This document shows, piece after piece, positions 16,201 to 24,290 of a stretch of 64,000 nucleotides of DNA. This stretch comes from Candidatus Palauibacter rhopaloidicola. Its GTDB lineage: Bacteria; Gemmatimonadota; Gemmatimonadetes; Palauibacterales; Palauibacteraceae. How positions within the stretch are numbered: the first letter of the stretch is position 1; the number at the start of each line of letters is the position of its first letter. The notes under the pieces are model-generated. The model was not told the origin of the DNA. It searched no databases and saw only the letters and a list, made by a program, of their open reading frames with translations. Both the position numbers and the translations under genes were made by a program. The stretch spans positions 124,001-188,000 of the forward strand of contig JAPPGH010000039.1 of the NCBI GenBank assembly GCA_026914155.1. The letters run 5' to 3'.

Positions 16201-16230
16201 GATCCGATCTCCTATCCGTACTCGGAGCCA

Positions 16231-16277
16231 CCGATGATCGGAAGAAGCCCCGGGCCTCGGTTTCCTCCGATCATCGG
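16231..16277. repeat. Perfect 12-bp inverted repeat between cistrons
   Basis: Arms CCGATGATCGGA (16231-16242) and TCCGATCATCGG (16266-16277) are exact complements separated by 23 bases. The repeat lies between the small Cys-rich secreted protein gene and the propeller gene, both on the minus strand. It has no T-tract; it could stabilise the upstream mRNA or be a protein-binding site. Confidence 0.75.
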
Positions 16278-16293
16278 CAACGCCCGAGCGGCC

Positions 16294-16731
16294 TCAGATG
16301 ATGATCGACTCGGTCCGGCGACGCATGTCCTCCGCCTCATCGGAACCGTACAACCTCACCACAATGCGGCTCCTGCAGTCCCGGACGTGCTCCGTCGGCG
16401 AATCCTGTGCCTCAAGCCCCTGTGACGCCGAAGACGCGAACGTTCGCTCCCGCAGGAGCGCTCCGTCTGCACCTACGTCGTTGAACCCGATCCGCGGATC
16501 GCACCACTGGCGGCCCCAGGAAATGCACCACTCCACGCCGCCCCACTCGCCCCAGACGCATATATCGTGCCCGTCGTCCCCTCCAGCCTCGCACTCGCCC
16601 GAGAAGGTGCCACAGCTTTCGCAGATTGCTATTCCAGTGTCCTGCGCCTGCGCGTTGTTGGGCGTCAGGGCCGCGATGCCGAGGATGATCGCGCCGGCGA
16701 TCATCCAGTTCGAGATCTTCTTCGTCAGCAT
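16294..16731 (-). CDS. Small secreted Cys- and Trp-rich protein, function unknown
   Basis: A 145-residue protein. The start ATG at 16731 has AAGGAG six bases upstream. A signal peptide spans about residues 1-30 (WMIAGAIILGIAALTPNNAQAQ). The mature part begins with a Cys/Trp-rich module: CESCGTFSGEC, then DICVWGEWGGVEWCISWGRQWC. These Cys would be expected to form disulfides outside the cytoplasm. The C-terminal half is charged and unremarkable. No family is recognised. The gene sits between two propeller genes, recalling the pairing of small secreted peptides with 6-bladed propellers in Bacteroidota, but that parallel is only an inference. Confidence 0.78.
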   Translation of the reverse strand: MLTKKISNWMIAGAIILGIAALTPNNAQAQDTGIAICESCGTFSGECEAGGDDGHDICVWGEWGGVEWCISWGRQWCDPRIGFNDVGADGALLRERTFASSASQGLEAQDSPTEHVRDCRSRIVVRLYGSDEAEDMRRRTESIII

Positions 16732-16753
16732 GTTCCGCTCCTTCGTTTCGGGT

Positions 16754-17491
16754 TCAATCCCTGGCCCGGGGTGGTTGCCAAGTCCATTCGTAGGTGAGGA
16801 TCTCGACGCGGTCCGTCCGGCGGACGGCCAGCAATTGCCGCCGGTACGGAGAGGTGTCGAGAATCCCGAAGGGAACGTCGATGACCCGCCGGCGCGTGAA
16901 CGCGCCCGATGAATCGTAGATGACAAGGTGACGCCGGTCCGACGCGAGATCGGCCAGCACCTGGACGAAGCCGGAGTCGAGGGCGAACACGCCCGTGCCG
17001 ACCCACGGGTCGCTCGCGTAGTAGGTCTCGTTGCCGGCAGGGATACTCCCCGCCGCTGTGCGGTCGCCGCCGTCCGCGGCGGCCGACCAGGCGAACGGAT
17101 AGTGGCGGGACGAGACGATGATGCCGCGTGGCCCGCTCGACACGGAGATGGCCGCGCTGTCGGACCACGCGATCGGCAGATCGACGCCCGACCGGGAGGT
17201 CGTGCCACCGCCCCTCACGAGCGAGACCCGCGTCGTCGGGATTCCGTCGGGTCCGCCGAGGCCCGTCCCGCTGGCGGACACCCAGCCCGTCGCGTCACGA
17301 GCCGCGGGCAGGCTCGGGTCGGGGCCGCTCCAGGCGGTCGCGCGGCATTGGTCATCGGAGAAGCGGATGATCTGCGCCTCATCCGCCCCCGCCATGCCCC
17401 CGTCGATGATCTCGATGACGGGTCCCCCTCCCGCCGCCGGGGTGCTCACGAAGGCCGCTCCGAGCGGCGCGCGAACCCTCTCGGGGCACAC
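16754..17491 (-). pseudogene. 5'-truncated 6-bladed beta-propeller gene
   Basis: The frame gives 245 residues from a GTG at 17491. Propeller-like segments include GVFALDSGFVQVLADLASDRRHLVIYDSSGAF and FGILDTSPYRRQLLAVRRTDRVEILTYEWTW, typical of the C-terminal half of this family. Coherent sequence (LFWSGDTVWIAST) continues upstream of the GTG into an in-frame TGA, with no signal peptide or N-terminal blades. Family members are usually 340-400 residues. It is therefore probably the remnant of a longer gene whose 5' end was lost, though translation from the GTG (GAGG eight bases upstream) remains possible. Confidence 0.55.
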
Positions 17492-18147
17492 GGCGCGCGC
17501 CTCGGCGTGGCGCGTCGATGCGATCCAAACCGTATCGCCACTCCAGAACAGTCTGGCATCCCCTCACGGAGACAGCGCACCGCCGCGAACGAGAACGTGC
17601 CCGGGCATTTCATGCCTGCCGGACTCGGTCAGCACCAGCCGGCCCGCCTGTGCGGACACGCGCCCGTTCGACGCGATCCACGCCGTGCAGCAGATGGCGA
17701 TCAACCGCCTGTGTGATGTAGCCCGTGGTCGTCGCATGTCCCCGTGTGTCTGCTTTCTGCCGTCGTCTTACGACCCACTCCTGACCTGGATCGGTCCACA
17801 AGAGGAAAGAACCGATAGCCACATGAGGCTCCCGACAATGTCAAAACCGATGGTTAGGCGTATCAAAAGTGTTGTTTTGGCCGCGCCGCGCCCCGACCTG
17901 GTTCGGCAGGCGACCCCGAGTCCGCGAATCGTTGAAGCCGAAGCGGCGGGCCATCGACCTGTCCGAACGCAGCGTGGAGGAGGGCGGCGGGACCGGACGC
18001 CGTACTAATGGGAATTCGCCGACGAGTCCCGGCGCTTGCGGGGTAGACTCGCACGCGCGGGTCCCACAAATGGGGGATTGTCCCTCCCAGACCCCTCGCT
18101 AGCTTGCGCTGGACCGACTTGCGGCTGGGTGTAGACGGAGAATCGGA
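17492..18147. other. Decayed intergenic stretch
   Basis: No intact gene is supported across about 650 bases. The stretch starts in the broken 5' end of the propeller gene, holds several short frames without recognisable similarity, and contains a guanine deaminase remnant near its right end. Its base composition is uneven, with an AT-richer part around 17.8 kb. It looks like a site of past insertion and deletion. Confidence 0.5.
17944..18008 (+). pseudogene. Internally deleted remnant of the guanine deaminase gene
   Basis: About 50 bases from 17944 nearly match the 5' part of the deaminase gene at 12177, encoding RRAIDLSERSVEEGGG. They are followed within a few bases by GCCGTACTAA, matching the last codons (PY and stop) of that gene. 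The roughly 390 bases between are missing. This is a duplicated copy reduced to its two ends, with no function expected. Confidence 0.75.
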
Positions 18148-18606
18148 ATGAGCCGAAGAAGTGGGACGAACTTCAAGGCCTCGTGTTTCGTGCTCATCCT
18201 GCTCGCGGGCTGCGGTGGCCAGGATCCGATGGGACCCGTCCCGCCCCCGACCGCCGGCATCACTGTGTTCGCGCGCGCGGACTACCGCGGTCCCCATCGA
18301 ACCTTCCTCGACGATGTGGAGGACCTGAAGCGGCTGGTCGACGATCCTCAACCCCGTGAAGAGGAGTGCGCCGACAAGATCTTCGGTCAGGAATACTGGA
18401 CGGACTGTGTCTCTTCCATCCGAGTCGCCGACGGGTGGCAAGCGGTCGTGTACCAGCACGATACTTATCGCGGGGACAGCCTCGTCGTCACGTCCGACAT
18501 CCCGGACCTCAGCGCGATACAAATGCCATCATCACCCGAATTCCCAACGTGGACCTGGGATGAAACGATCTCATCGATACGCGTACGGCGGGAGACGCGC
18601 CCCTGA
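18148..18606 (+). CDS. Lipoprotein with beta/gamma-crystallin-like domain
   Basis: A 152-residue predicted lipoprotein: basic start, hydrophobic FVLILLAGC with the lipobox LAGC, then a short Pro-rich linker. The rest has the beta/gamma-crystallin pattern: ITVFARADYRGPHRTFLDDVEDLKRL and AVVYQHDTYRGDSLVVTSDIPDL each form a Greek-key motif, and SSIRV appears twice. Such domains often bind calcium and occur in surface proteins; calcium binding here is inferred. The ATG at 18148 has GGAG seven bases upstream. It stands alone, on the opposite strand to the propeller cluster. Confidence 0.82.
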   Translation: MSRRSGTNFKASCFVLILLAGCGGQDPMGPVPPPTAGITVFARADYRGPHRTFLDDVEDLKRLVDDPQPREEECADKIFGQEYWTDCVSSIRVADGWQAVVYQHDTYRGDSLVVTSDIPDLSAIQMPSSPEFPTWTWDETISSIRVRRETRP

Positions 18607-18730
18607 GCGCGGCTGATTACAAGGCGCGGATGGAAGGGAACGTCACGAGAATCGACTGAAATCGTTTCGTTCTTGCCCGGCCTCCGCAAGGGTCTTGAGC
18701 ACGACACCTGCGTTCGAGGGCGGCTCAACG

Positions 18731-18759
18731 TTGACCGGGTGCGGTGCGTTCTCTAAGGT
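18731..18759 (+). promoter_or_regulatory. Possible sigma-70-type promoter for the metal-handling operon
   Basis: TTGACC (18731-18736) and TAAGGT (18754-18759) are separated by 17 bases, upstream of the His/Cys protein gene at 18822. The -10 match is partial, and promoter consensus is uncertain for this lineage. Confidence 0.35.
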
Positions 18760-18821
18760 GCCGCCGCCGCGGCCGCTCACGGGCGGGCCGGCGCGACGAT
18801 CCGCGGGACGGAAGGGGAGCC

Positions 18822-19139
18822 ATGGCAAACCAGGTCGACGCCGGAAGATGCAGGCGGCCCGTGCGCCTGCTGGCCGGAGTCCTGGTAGCCCTTTCGCTCG
18901 TCGTCGTCGGTCTCGCGGAGGGTTCGCATACTCACGACGACGGGGGCCATTCCCCGGCGGCGTGTCTCGTATGCGAGCTGGTGCACAAGGTGGGGCCCGT
19001 GGTTTCCTCGGCCACGCTGAGCGTCAGCGGGCCCAGTCTCGTGCGGGCTCCCGCCCTGCGCGAACACCGGCTGATTGTCCGCGCCGTCCATCTCTCCCCT
19101 CACCGTAGCCGCGCTCCCCCGCTTCCCATCTCTCTGTAA
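18822..19139 (+). CDS. Small His/Cys membrane or periplasmic protein, DUF2946-like
   Basis: A 105-residue protein with one N-terminal hydrophobic helix (LLAGVLVALSLVVVGLAEG), followed by a metal-binding-like stretch SHTHDDGGHSPAACLVCELVHK. His-rich plus CxxC directly after a membrane anchor resembles DUF2946 proteins, which often accompany copper or other metal transport genes. The ATG at 18822 is preferred for the GGAAGGGGAG site just before it; the open frame upstream is Arg-rich and not protein-like. About 100 bases separate it from the ABC ATPase gene, so it probably opens that operon. A metal-binding role is inferred. Confidence 0.7.
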   Translation: MANQVDAGRCRRPVRLLAGVLVALSLVVVGLAEGSHTHDDGGHSPAACLVCELVHKVGPVVSSATLSVSGPSLVRAPALREHRLIVRAVHLSPHRSRAPPLPISL

Positions 19140-19243
19140 CGAGAAGCTGTAACGAAGCGCCGCCCTGCCGGTCCGAAGATCGGCAGGAGACTTGTCGACC
19201 GCTGCGCCGGTGACGGCGCGGCAAACGCGAGAGATGGAGATCC

Positions 19244-19984
19244 ATGCAGACCGCCGAATCGGGTGCGGGGCGACCGCCCCTCCTCGAGGCCCGCGGGCTC
19301 AGCAAGCGCTATGGCGCCACGCAGGCCCTCGATTCCCTCGACCTGGCCATCGAGCCGGGAGAGGTCTACTGCCTCCTCGGTCCCAACGGGGCGGGGAAGA
19401 CCACGACGATCAACCTTTTCCTCGGCTTCGTGTCGCCGTCCGGGGGCCAGGCCCTGGTGTCCGGGATGGACGTGTCCACCCACGACCGGGAGACGAAGCA
19501 CCGGCTCGCCTACATCCCGGAACAGGTGATGCTGTACCGCAACCTCAGCGGGCTGGAGAACCTCGAGTACTTCGCCGCCCTGGGCGGGAAGGGGTCGCTG
19601 GGGCGGGAACGCCTCGCGGACATCCTCGTCGAAGCCGGGCTGGAGCGCGACGCGGTCGACCGCCGCGTGTCCGAGTACTCCAAGGGCATGCGGCAGAAGG
19701 TCGGCATCGCGATCGCGATGGCCAAGGAAGCCGACGCCCTCCTGCTCGATGAGCCGACGTCCGGCCTCGACCCCAAGGCCTCCAACGAGTTCTCGGCGCT
19801 GATCGAACGGCTCAGGCACGGCGGCGTCGCGGTGCTCATGGCGACGCACGACCTGTTTCGCGCCAAGGAGACGGGGACGCGCGTGGGCATTATGCGCTAC
19901 GGAAGCCTCGTCACGGAGCTGGGCACGGACGAGATCGGCCACGCGGATCTCGAGCGCGTCTACCTGGAACACATGCATGACTAG
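19244..19984 (+). CDS. ABC transporter ATP-binding protein
   Basis: A 246-residue ATPase of the CcmA/NosF type. It has Walker A GPNGAGKTT at about residue 47, a Q-loop region YIPEQ, signature EYSKGMRQKVGIA in place of LSGGQ, Walker B ALLLDEPTSGLD and the switch His in MATHD. The C-terminus is short. It would energise the permeases encoded immediately downstream; such ABC-2 systems with DUF3526-type permeases are annotated as linked to multicopper enzyme maturation. The start lies after a GGAGATCC site. One ATPase serves four adjacent permease genes. Confidence 0.95.
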   Translation: MQTAESGAGRPPLLEARGLSKRYGATQALDSLDLAIEPGEVYCLLGPNGAGKTTTINLFLGFVSPSGGQALVSGMDVSTHDRETKHRLAYIPEQVMLYRNLSGLENLEYFAALGGKGSLGRERLADILVEAGLERDAVDRRVSEYSKGMRQKVGIAIAMAKEADALLLDEPTSGLDPKASNEFSALIERLRHGGVAVLMATHDLFRAKETGTRVGIMRYGSLVTELGTDEIGHADLERVYLEHMHD

Positions 19985-19993
19985 GAGTCGGCG

Positions 19994-21406
19994 ATGATCA
20001 GGCATATCATCCGCAAGGAATTCAGCGACGTGCTTCGGGACGGCCGTTTCCGATGGTGCTCCGTCCTCGTGGGAGCGCTGCTGCTCGTCTCCCTGGGCCA
20101 CGGATGGGTCCAGGCGCGGGAGGCGCAGCGCGAGCACGCGGCCGCGCAGGCGACGGCGCGCGACCACTGGGAGTCGCAGGGCGAGAAGAATCCCCATTCC
20201 GCGGCCCACTACGGCATCTATGCGTTCAAGCCTCGCCTCGCCCTTTCCTTCGTGGACGAGGGCGTGGACCCCTACACCGGGACATCGGTGTGGCTCGAGG
20301 CGCATCGGCAGAACGATTTCCTGCTGCGCCCCGCGCAGGACGCGACGTCGGCCCAGCGCATCGGGGCCCTCACGGCGGCGCAGGTGCTGCAGCACCTCGT
20401 GCCCCTGCTGATCATCCTGCTCACCTTCGGCGCGCTCGCCGGCGAGCGGGAACGGGGCACGCTTCGCCAACTGCTCGCGACCGGGGTCGGGCGGCGCGAT
20501 CTGGCGCTCGGCAAGGCACTCGGCATCGCCGGTGCGCTGGCGCTGCTGCTCGTGCCGGCGGCGGCGGTGGGGGCGGCGGCCCTCGTCGTCGGGAGCCCCG
20601 GTCCAGCGGCATCCCCGGTGGCCCGGGCCGCGGTCCTGTCCGTCGTCTACCTCGGCTACTTCGCGGCCTTCCTCGCGCTCTCGCTGGCCGTCTCCGCCTG
20701 GGCCCGCTCGACGCGCACCGCGCTGGTGATCCTGCTGGGTGTGTGGGTCGTGAACGGGCTCGTCGCGCCGCGCGTGGCGGTGGATCTGTCCAAGTGGATG
20801 CACCCGACGCCCTCCGCCCTTGAGTTTGCTCAGACGGTTGAACGGGAGATGGCCAGTGGCACGGAGGACATCCCCCGTCCGGACAACGACGCGCTGACCG
20901 AGGACCTGCTGACGGAGTACGGGGTCGAGCGGGTCGAAGACCTGCCGATCAACCAGTCGGGCGTCCTGCTCCAGGCGAGCGAGGAGTTCGGCGACCGGAT
21001 CTTCGACCGGAACTACGGCGCGCTCTGGGACGAATTCGAGCGCCAGGGGGCCGTCCACGAGATGGTCGCGGTGGCTGCGCCGCTGCTCGCGGTGCGCGCG
21101 CTCTCCATGGGACTGGCCGGAACCGACGTCGAGCAGCACCGGCACTTCGCGAGCGCCGCGGAGACGTACCGCCGGGATCTGATGCGGCGGATGAACGGCG
21201 ACCTCACGGAGAACTCCCTCTCGGGCGATTTCTCCTACCAGGCCGGGGCCGAACTCTGGGAGTCGACGCCGCCGATGCGGTACGACGCCCCGACCCTGGG
21301 CTGGGTGTTAGGCAACCGGATCCTGTCACTCGTCGTTCTCGGGGGATGGCTCGTGGGAGCGGTCCTGATCGCCGCGGCGCGCGTACGGCGCGCGGAGGTG
21401 GCGTAG
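19994..21406 (+). CDS. ABC-2 type permease, DUF3526-like (permease 1)
   Basis: A 470-residue inner-membrane permease. One N-terminal helix (WCSVLVGALLLVSLGHGW) is followed by a large extracytoplasmic loop, then helices in VLQHLVPLLIILLTFGALAGERERGTLRQLLATG; the GERERGTL motif is typical of the family. A second large loop follows and the last helix is at the C-terminus. HYGIYAFKPRLALSFVDEGVDPYTGTSVWLEAH aligns with permease 3, showing the two are paralogues. The ATG at 19994 follows AGGAG ten bases after the ATPase stop. Confidence 0.88.
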   Translation: MIRHIIRKEFSDVLRDGRFRWCSVLVGALLLVSLGHGWVQAREAQREHAAAQATARDHWESQGEKNPHSAAHYGIYAFKPRLALSFVDEGVDPYTGTSVWLEAHRQNDFLLRPAQDATSAQRIGALTAAQVLQHLVPLLIILLTFGALAGERERGTLRQLLATGVGRRDLALGKALGIAGALALLLVPAAAVGAAALVVGSPGPAASPVARAAVLSVVYLGYFAAFLALSLAVSAWARSTRTALVILLGVWVVNGLVAPRVAVDLSKWMHPTPSALEFAQTVEREMASGTEDIPRPDNDALTEDLLTEYGVERVEDLPINQSGVLLQASEEFGDRIFDRNYGALWDEFERQGAVHEMVAVAAPLLAVRALSMGLAGTDVEQHRHFASAAETYRRDLMRRMNGDLTENSLSGDFSYQAGAELWESTPPMRYDAPTLGWVLGNRILSLVVLGGWLVGAVLIAAARVRRAEVA

Positions 21407-21407
21407 G

Positions 21408-22838
21408 ATGACCGCGCGCACCGTGCTCCGGAATGAGTGGCGTCTGCTCATGGCGGACCGGCCGCTCCGAATCGCACTCGGACTCTTCGCGCTCCTGCTC
21501 GTCTACGCGCTCGCCAACGGCGTGGTCTGGACGCGCTTTCAGGAGCGCACCGTGGAGGCCGCGCAGGCCGGCAACGTCGAGCGAACGCAAGCTCTCGCGC
21601 AGGAACTGGCCGACATCGAAGCCGGTGCGGAACCCGCTTCGCGCTTCTCGGATCCGCGACTGCCGAACGTGATGGGCGGGGCGCGGGGCCGCCACACGGC
21701 GGTCCTGACGCCGGGCCCCCTGACGGCGCTCACGGTCGGACAGAGCGACCTGCTGCCGTATTACTACGACGTCAACATCTACACGAACGAGTCGTCGTTC
21801 CAGCAGAACGGTGAGGTCGAGAGTCCCCTGAACCTGATGGTCGGGCGCTTCGACCTGGCCTTCGTGGTCATCTACCTGCTGCCGCTGCTCGTGCTGGCCC
21901 TGAGCTTCAACGTCCTCTCGGAGGAGCGCGAGCAGGGGACGCTGGCGCTGACCCTGTCGCAGCCCGTGTCAGCGCGGGGCGTCGTGGCGGCGAAGCTCGC
22001 GTTCCGCGCTCTCGTGGCGGTGGGGATGGTGCTGGCGGTCTCGCTCGTCGGGCTCCTCGTGACGGGGGGCTTCGGCGCCCCGGGCCGGATCCTCCTCTGG
22101 TGCGCCGCCGTCGTCGCGTACGCGCTCTTCTGGTTCGTGCTCGCGGCGTGGGTGAACAGCCTGCGCCGGTCTTCCGCGTGGAGCGCCACGGTGCTGGTGG
22201 GTGCGTGGCTGGTGCTGGTCGTCGTGCTCCCGGCCGGGATCAACATCGCGGCCGGCCTCCTGCACCCGCTGCCGTCGCGGGTACAGATGATCACCGCCCA
22301 GCGCGAGGCGTCGAACGATGCCGTGAACCGCCGCAGCGAACTCCTCGCCCGGTACCTGGAGGACCATCCCGAGATGGCCGAGGGCGTGGTGGCCGATGAA
22401 CCCGGCCTGGGGGCGCTGGCGTGGGCCGCCACCGACGCGGTCAACCGCCGCCTGGAGGAGGTGACGGCCGAACACGACGCCAGCCGCGCGGAGCAGATCG
22501 CGCTGGTGCGCCGCTACCGCTTCCTGTCGCCGGCGCTCATGGCCCAGGAGGTGCTCCTCGACGCGGCGGGGACGGGGGACGCGCGGTTCTCCGGCTTCCA
22601 GGCGCAGGTACGCGCCTTCGCCGAGCGATGGCGGGACTTCTTCGTGCCCGCGATCGTTGCCGGCGAGCAGATGGATGCCAGCGCCATTTCAAGCGTACCG
22701 CAGTTCCACCTCGCCGAGGAGGTGTCCGGCGAAGTCACGCGCCGGGCCGCCGTTCCCCTCGGCGTTCTGGGTACGCTCCTCATCCTGGTGGGGGCGGGCG
22801 CGGGGGTCGGACTCGGCCGCGTACGGGGAGCCGACTAG
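21408..22838 (+). CDS. ABC-2 type permease, DUF3526-like (permease 2)
   Basis: A 476-residue permease starting one base after the stop of permease 1. The topology is the same: an N-terminal helix (IALGLFALLLVYALANGVVW), a long extracytoplasmic loop, FVVIYLLPLLVLALSFNVLSEEREQGTLALTLSQPV with the EEREQGTL motif, several central helices, a second loop and a final helix (LLILVGAGAGVGL). It resembles the interrupted permease 4 more than permease 1 or 3. Permeases 1 and 2 probably form the original heterodimer with the ATPase. Confidence 0.88.
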   Translation: MTARTVLRNEWRLLMADRPLRIALGLFALLLVYALANGVVWTRFQERTVEAAQAGNVERTQALAQELADIEAGAEPASRFSDPRLPNVMGGARGRHTAVLTPGPLTALTVGQSDLLPYYYDVNIYTNESSFQQNGEVESPLNLMVGRFDLAFVVIYLLPLLVLALSFNVLSEEREQGTLALTLSQPVSARGVVAAKLAFRALVAVGMVLAVSLVGLLVTGGFGAPGRILLWCAAVVAYALFWFVLAAWVNSLRRSSAWSATVLVGAWLVLVVVLPAGINIAAGLLHPLPSRVQMITAQREASNDAVNRRSELLARYLEDHPEMAEGVVADEPGLGALAWAATDAVNRRLEEVTAEHDASRAEQIALVRRYRFLSPALMAQEVLLDAAGTGDARFSGFQAQVRAFAERWRDFFVPAIVAGEQMDASAISSVPQFHLAEEVSGEVTRRAAVPLGVLGTLLILVGAGAGVGLGRVRGAD

Positions 22839-22841
22839 CGA

Positions 22842-24290
22842 ATGGGTCTTCGCAACGCGCTGCTCGTCGCCCGCCGTCAGGTGGGAGCGGTCCGTGAGGA
22901 TCGGTACATGGTCTTCCTGCTGGGGCTCGTCATCGCTCTCGGCGTGGTCGCGGTTCTCGGTGCCCGGCACCACGCGGCGAGCGAGGCGGAACAGCGCGCC
23001 CGCTACCAGGCGATGGTCGAACGCCAGTGGCTGGAGCAGCCGGACCGTCATCCGCACCGGGTCATCCACTACGGGTTCCTCGTCTTTCGGGATGAGGCGC
23101 CGCTCGCGTTCTTCGATCCGGGGGTCGGGACCTGGGCGGGGACCTCGCTCTTCCTGGAAGGGCATCGGCAGAACACGGCCAACTTCGGCGATGCCCGCCA
23201 CGCGACCGGGATGCTGCGCTTCGGCCGCCTCACGCCGGCGAGCGTCCTGGCGCTCCTCCTGCCGCTGTTCGTCGTCGTCGCGGGCTTCGCCTCCGTGAGC
23301 GCCGAGCGAGAGCGGGGCACACTTCGACTTCTCCTCGCCCAAGGGGCGACGCCGGCCCAGATCCTCGCGGGCAAGGTGCTGGGCACGGGGGCGGTGGCGG
23401 CCCTCGCCGCCCTTCCCATCGGTGTTGCCACTCTGGTCATCGCCGGGTCCGGGTCCGTGGGTCCGGTCTCGGCCGGGCGCCTGGCCGGGTTGGCGGGCAT
23501 CTACGCGGCCTACCTCGCGGGATGGGTGCTGGTCACCGTCCTCGCCTCCTCCTTCCGGGCCTCCTCGCGGAGCGCCCTCGCGCAATTGATCGCGGTGTGG
23601 GTCGTCCTCTGCGTCGCCGTGCCGCGCCTCGGGGCCTCCGTGGCCGGAGCGCTGCACCCGCTGCCCTCCCGCGCCGAGTTCACCGCCCAGGTGGAACGCG
23701 CGTTGAACGAGGTGGGCGACAGCCACAATCCGGAAGATCCCTTCTTCCGCTCACTGCGGGACGAGTACCTGGCCCGCTACGAGGTGGCGTCGGTCGAGGA
23801 ACTTCCCGTGAACTGGGGCGGCGTGGTGAGCCGCGAAGGGGAGGCCGTCACCAGCCGGATCCACGAGGAGCAGCAGCGGGATCTCGTCGAAGGCCAGCGC
23901 CGTCAGGACCGCGTCCTTTCCTTGGCGGGGCTGCTCTCCCCCTATCTCGCGACGAAGGACCTCTCCATGGCGGTATCCGGGACCGGGCCGGAGGCGGTGG
24001 AGGCGTTCCGGGCGCAGGCCGAAACCCACCGGTACGACCTCATACAGCGCCTCAACGATCTTCACATCAGCGAGATCCACTACGAGAACGACCGCGCCCA
24101 GCGCCTGCCGCGCGAGCATTGGGCGGAATTCCCGACCTTCGGGACGCGGCCGCCCCCGCTCGGAGGGGCGCTCGCCGGTCGCGCGCTTTCTCTGGCCGCG
24201 CTCGGTCTGTGGATCCTCCTGCCGCTGTTGGGCCTCGGCCTGGCACGGGGACGGCTGGCGCGCGTGGGGGTGGAGCGGGCCGCATCGTGA
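22842..24290 (+). CDS. ABC-2 type permease, DUF3526-like (permease 3)
   Basis: A 482-residue paralogue of permease 1, sharing IHYGFLVFRDEAPLAFFDPGVGTWAGTSLFLEGHRQN and the AERERGTLRLLLAQGA motif with the same helix pattern. The start codon lies three bases after the stop of permease 2. The stop overlaps the GTG start of permease 4 (GTGA). It appears to have arisen by duplication of the permease pair; whether it still works depends on the state of permease 4. Confidence 0.88.
   Translation: MGLRNALLVARRQVGAVREDRYMVFLLGLVIALGVVAVLGARHHAASEAEQRARYQAMVERQWLEQPDRHPHRVIHYGFLVFRDEAPLAFFDPGVGTWAGTSLFLEGHRQNTANFGDARHATGMLRFGRLTPASVLALLLPLFVVVAGFASVSAERERGTLRLLLAQGATPAQILAGKVLGTGAVAALAALPIGVATLVIAGSGSVGPVSAGRLAGLAGIYAAYLAGWVLVTVLASSFRASSRSALAQLIAVWVVLCVAVPRLGASVAGALHPLPSRAEFTAQVERALNEVGDSHNPEDPFFRSLRDEYLARYEVASVEELPVNWGGVVSREGEAVTSRIHEEQQRDLVEGQRRQDRVLSLAGLLSPYLATKDLSMAVSGTGPEAVEAFRAQAETHRYDLIQRLNDLHISEIHYENDRAQRLPREHWAEFPTFGTRPPPLGGALAGRALSLAALGLWILLPLLGLGLARGRLARVGVERAAS

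Noticed and set aside
19100..21145. A 681-residue minus-strand open frame over the ABC ATPase and first permease
   Set aside because: Shadow of the real plus-strand genes; low-complexity Arg/Gly/Glu composition and no domain.
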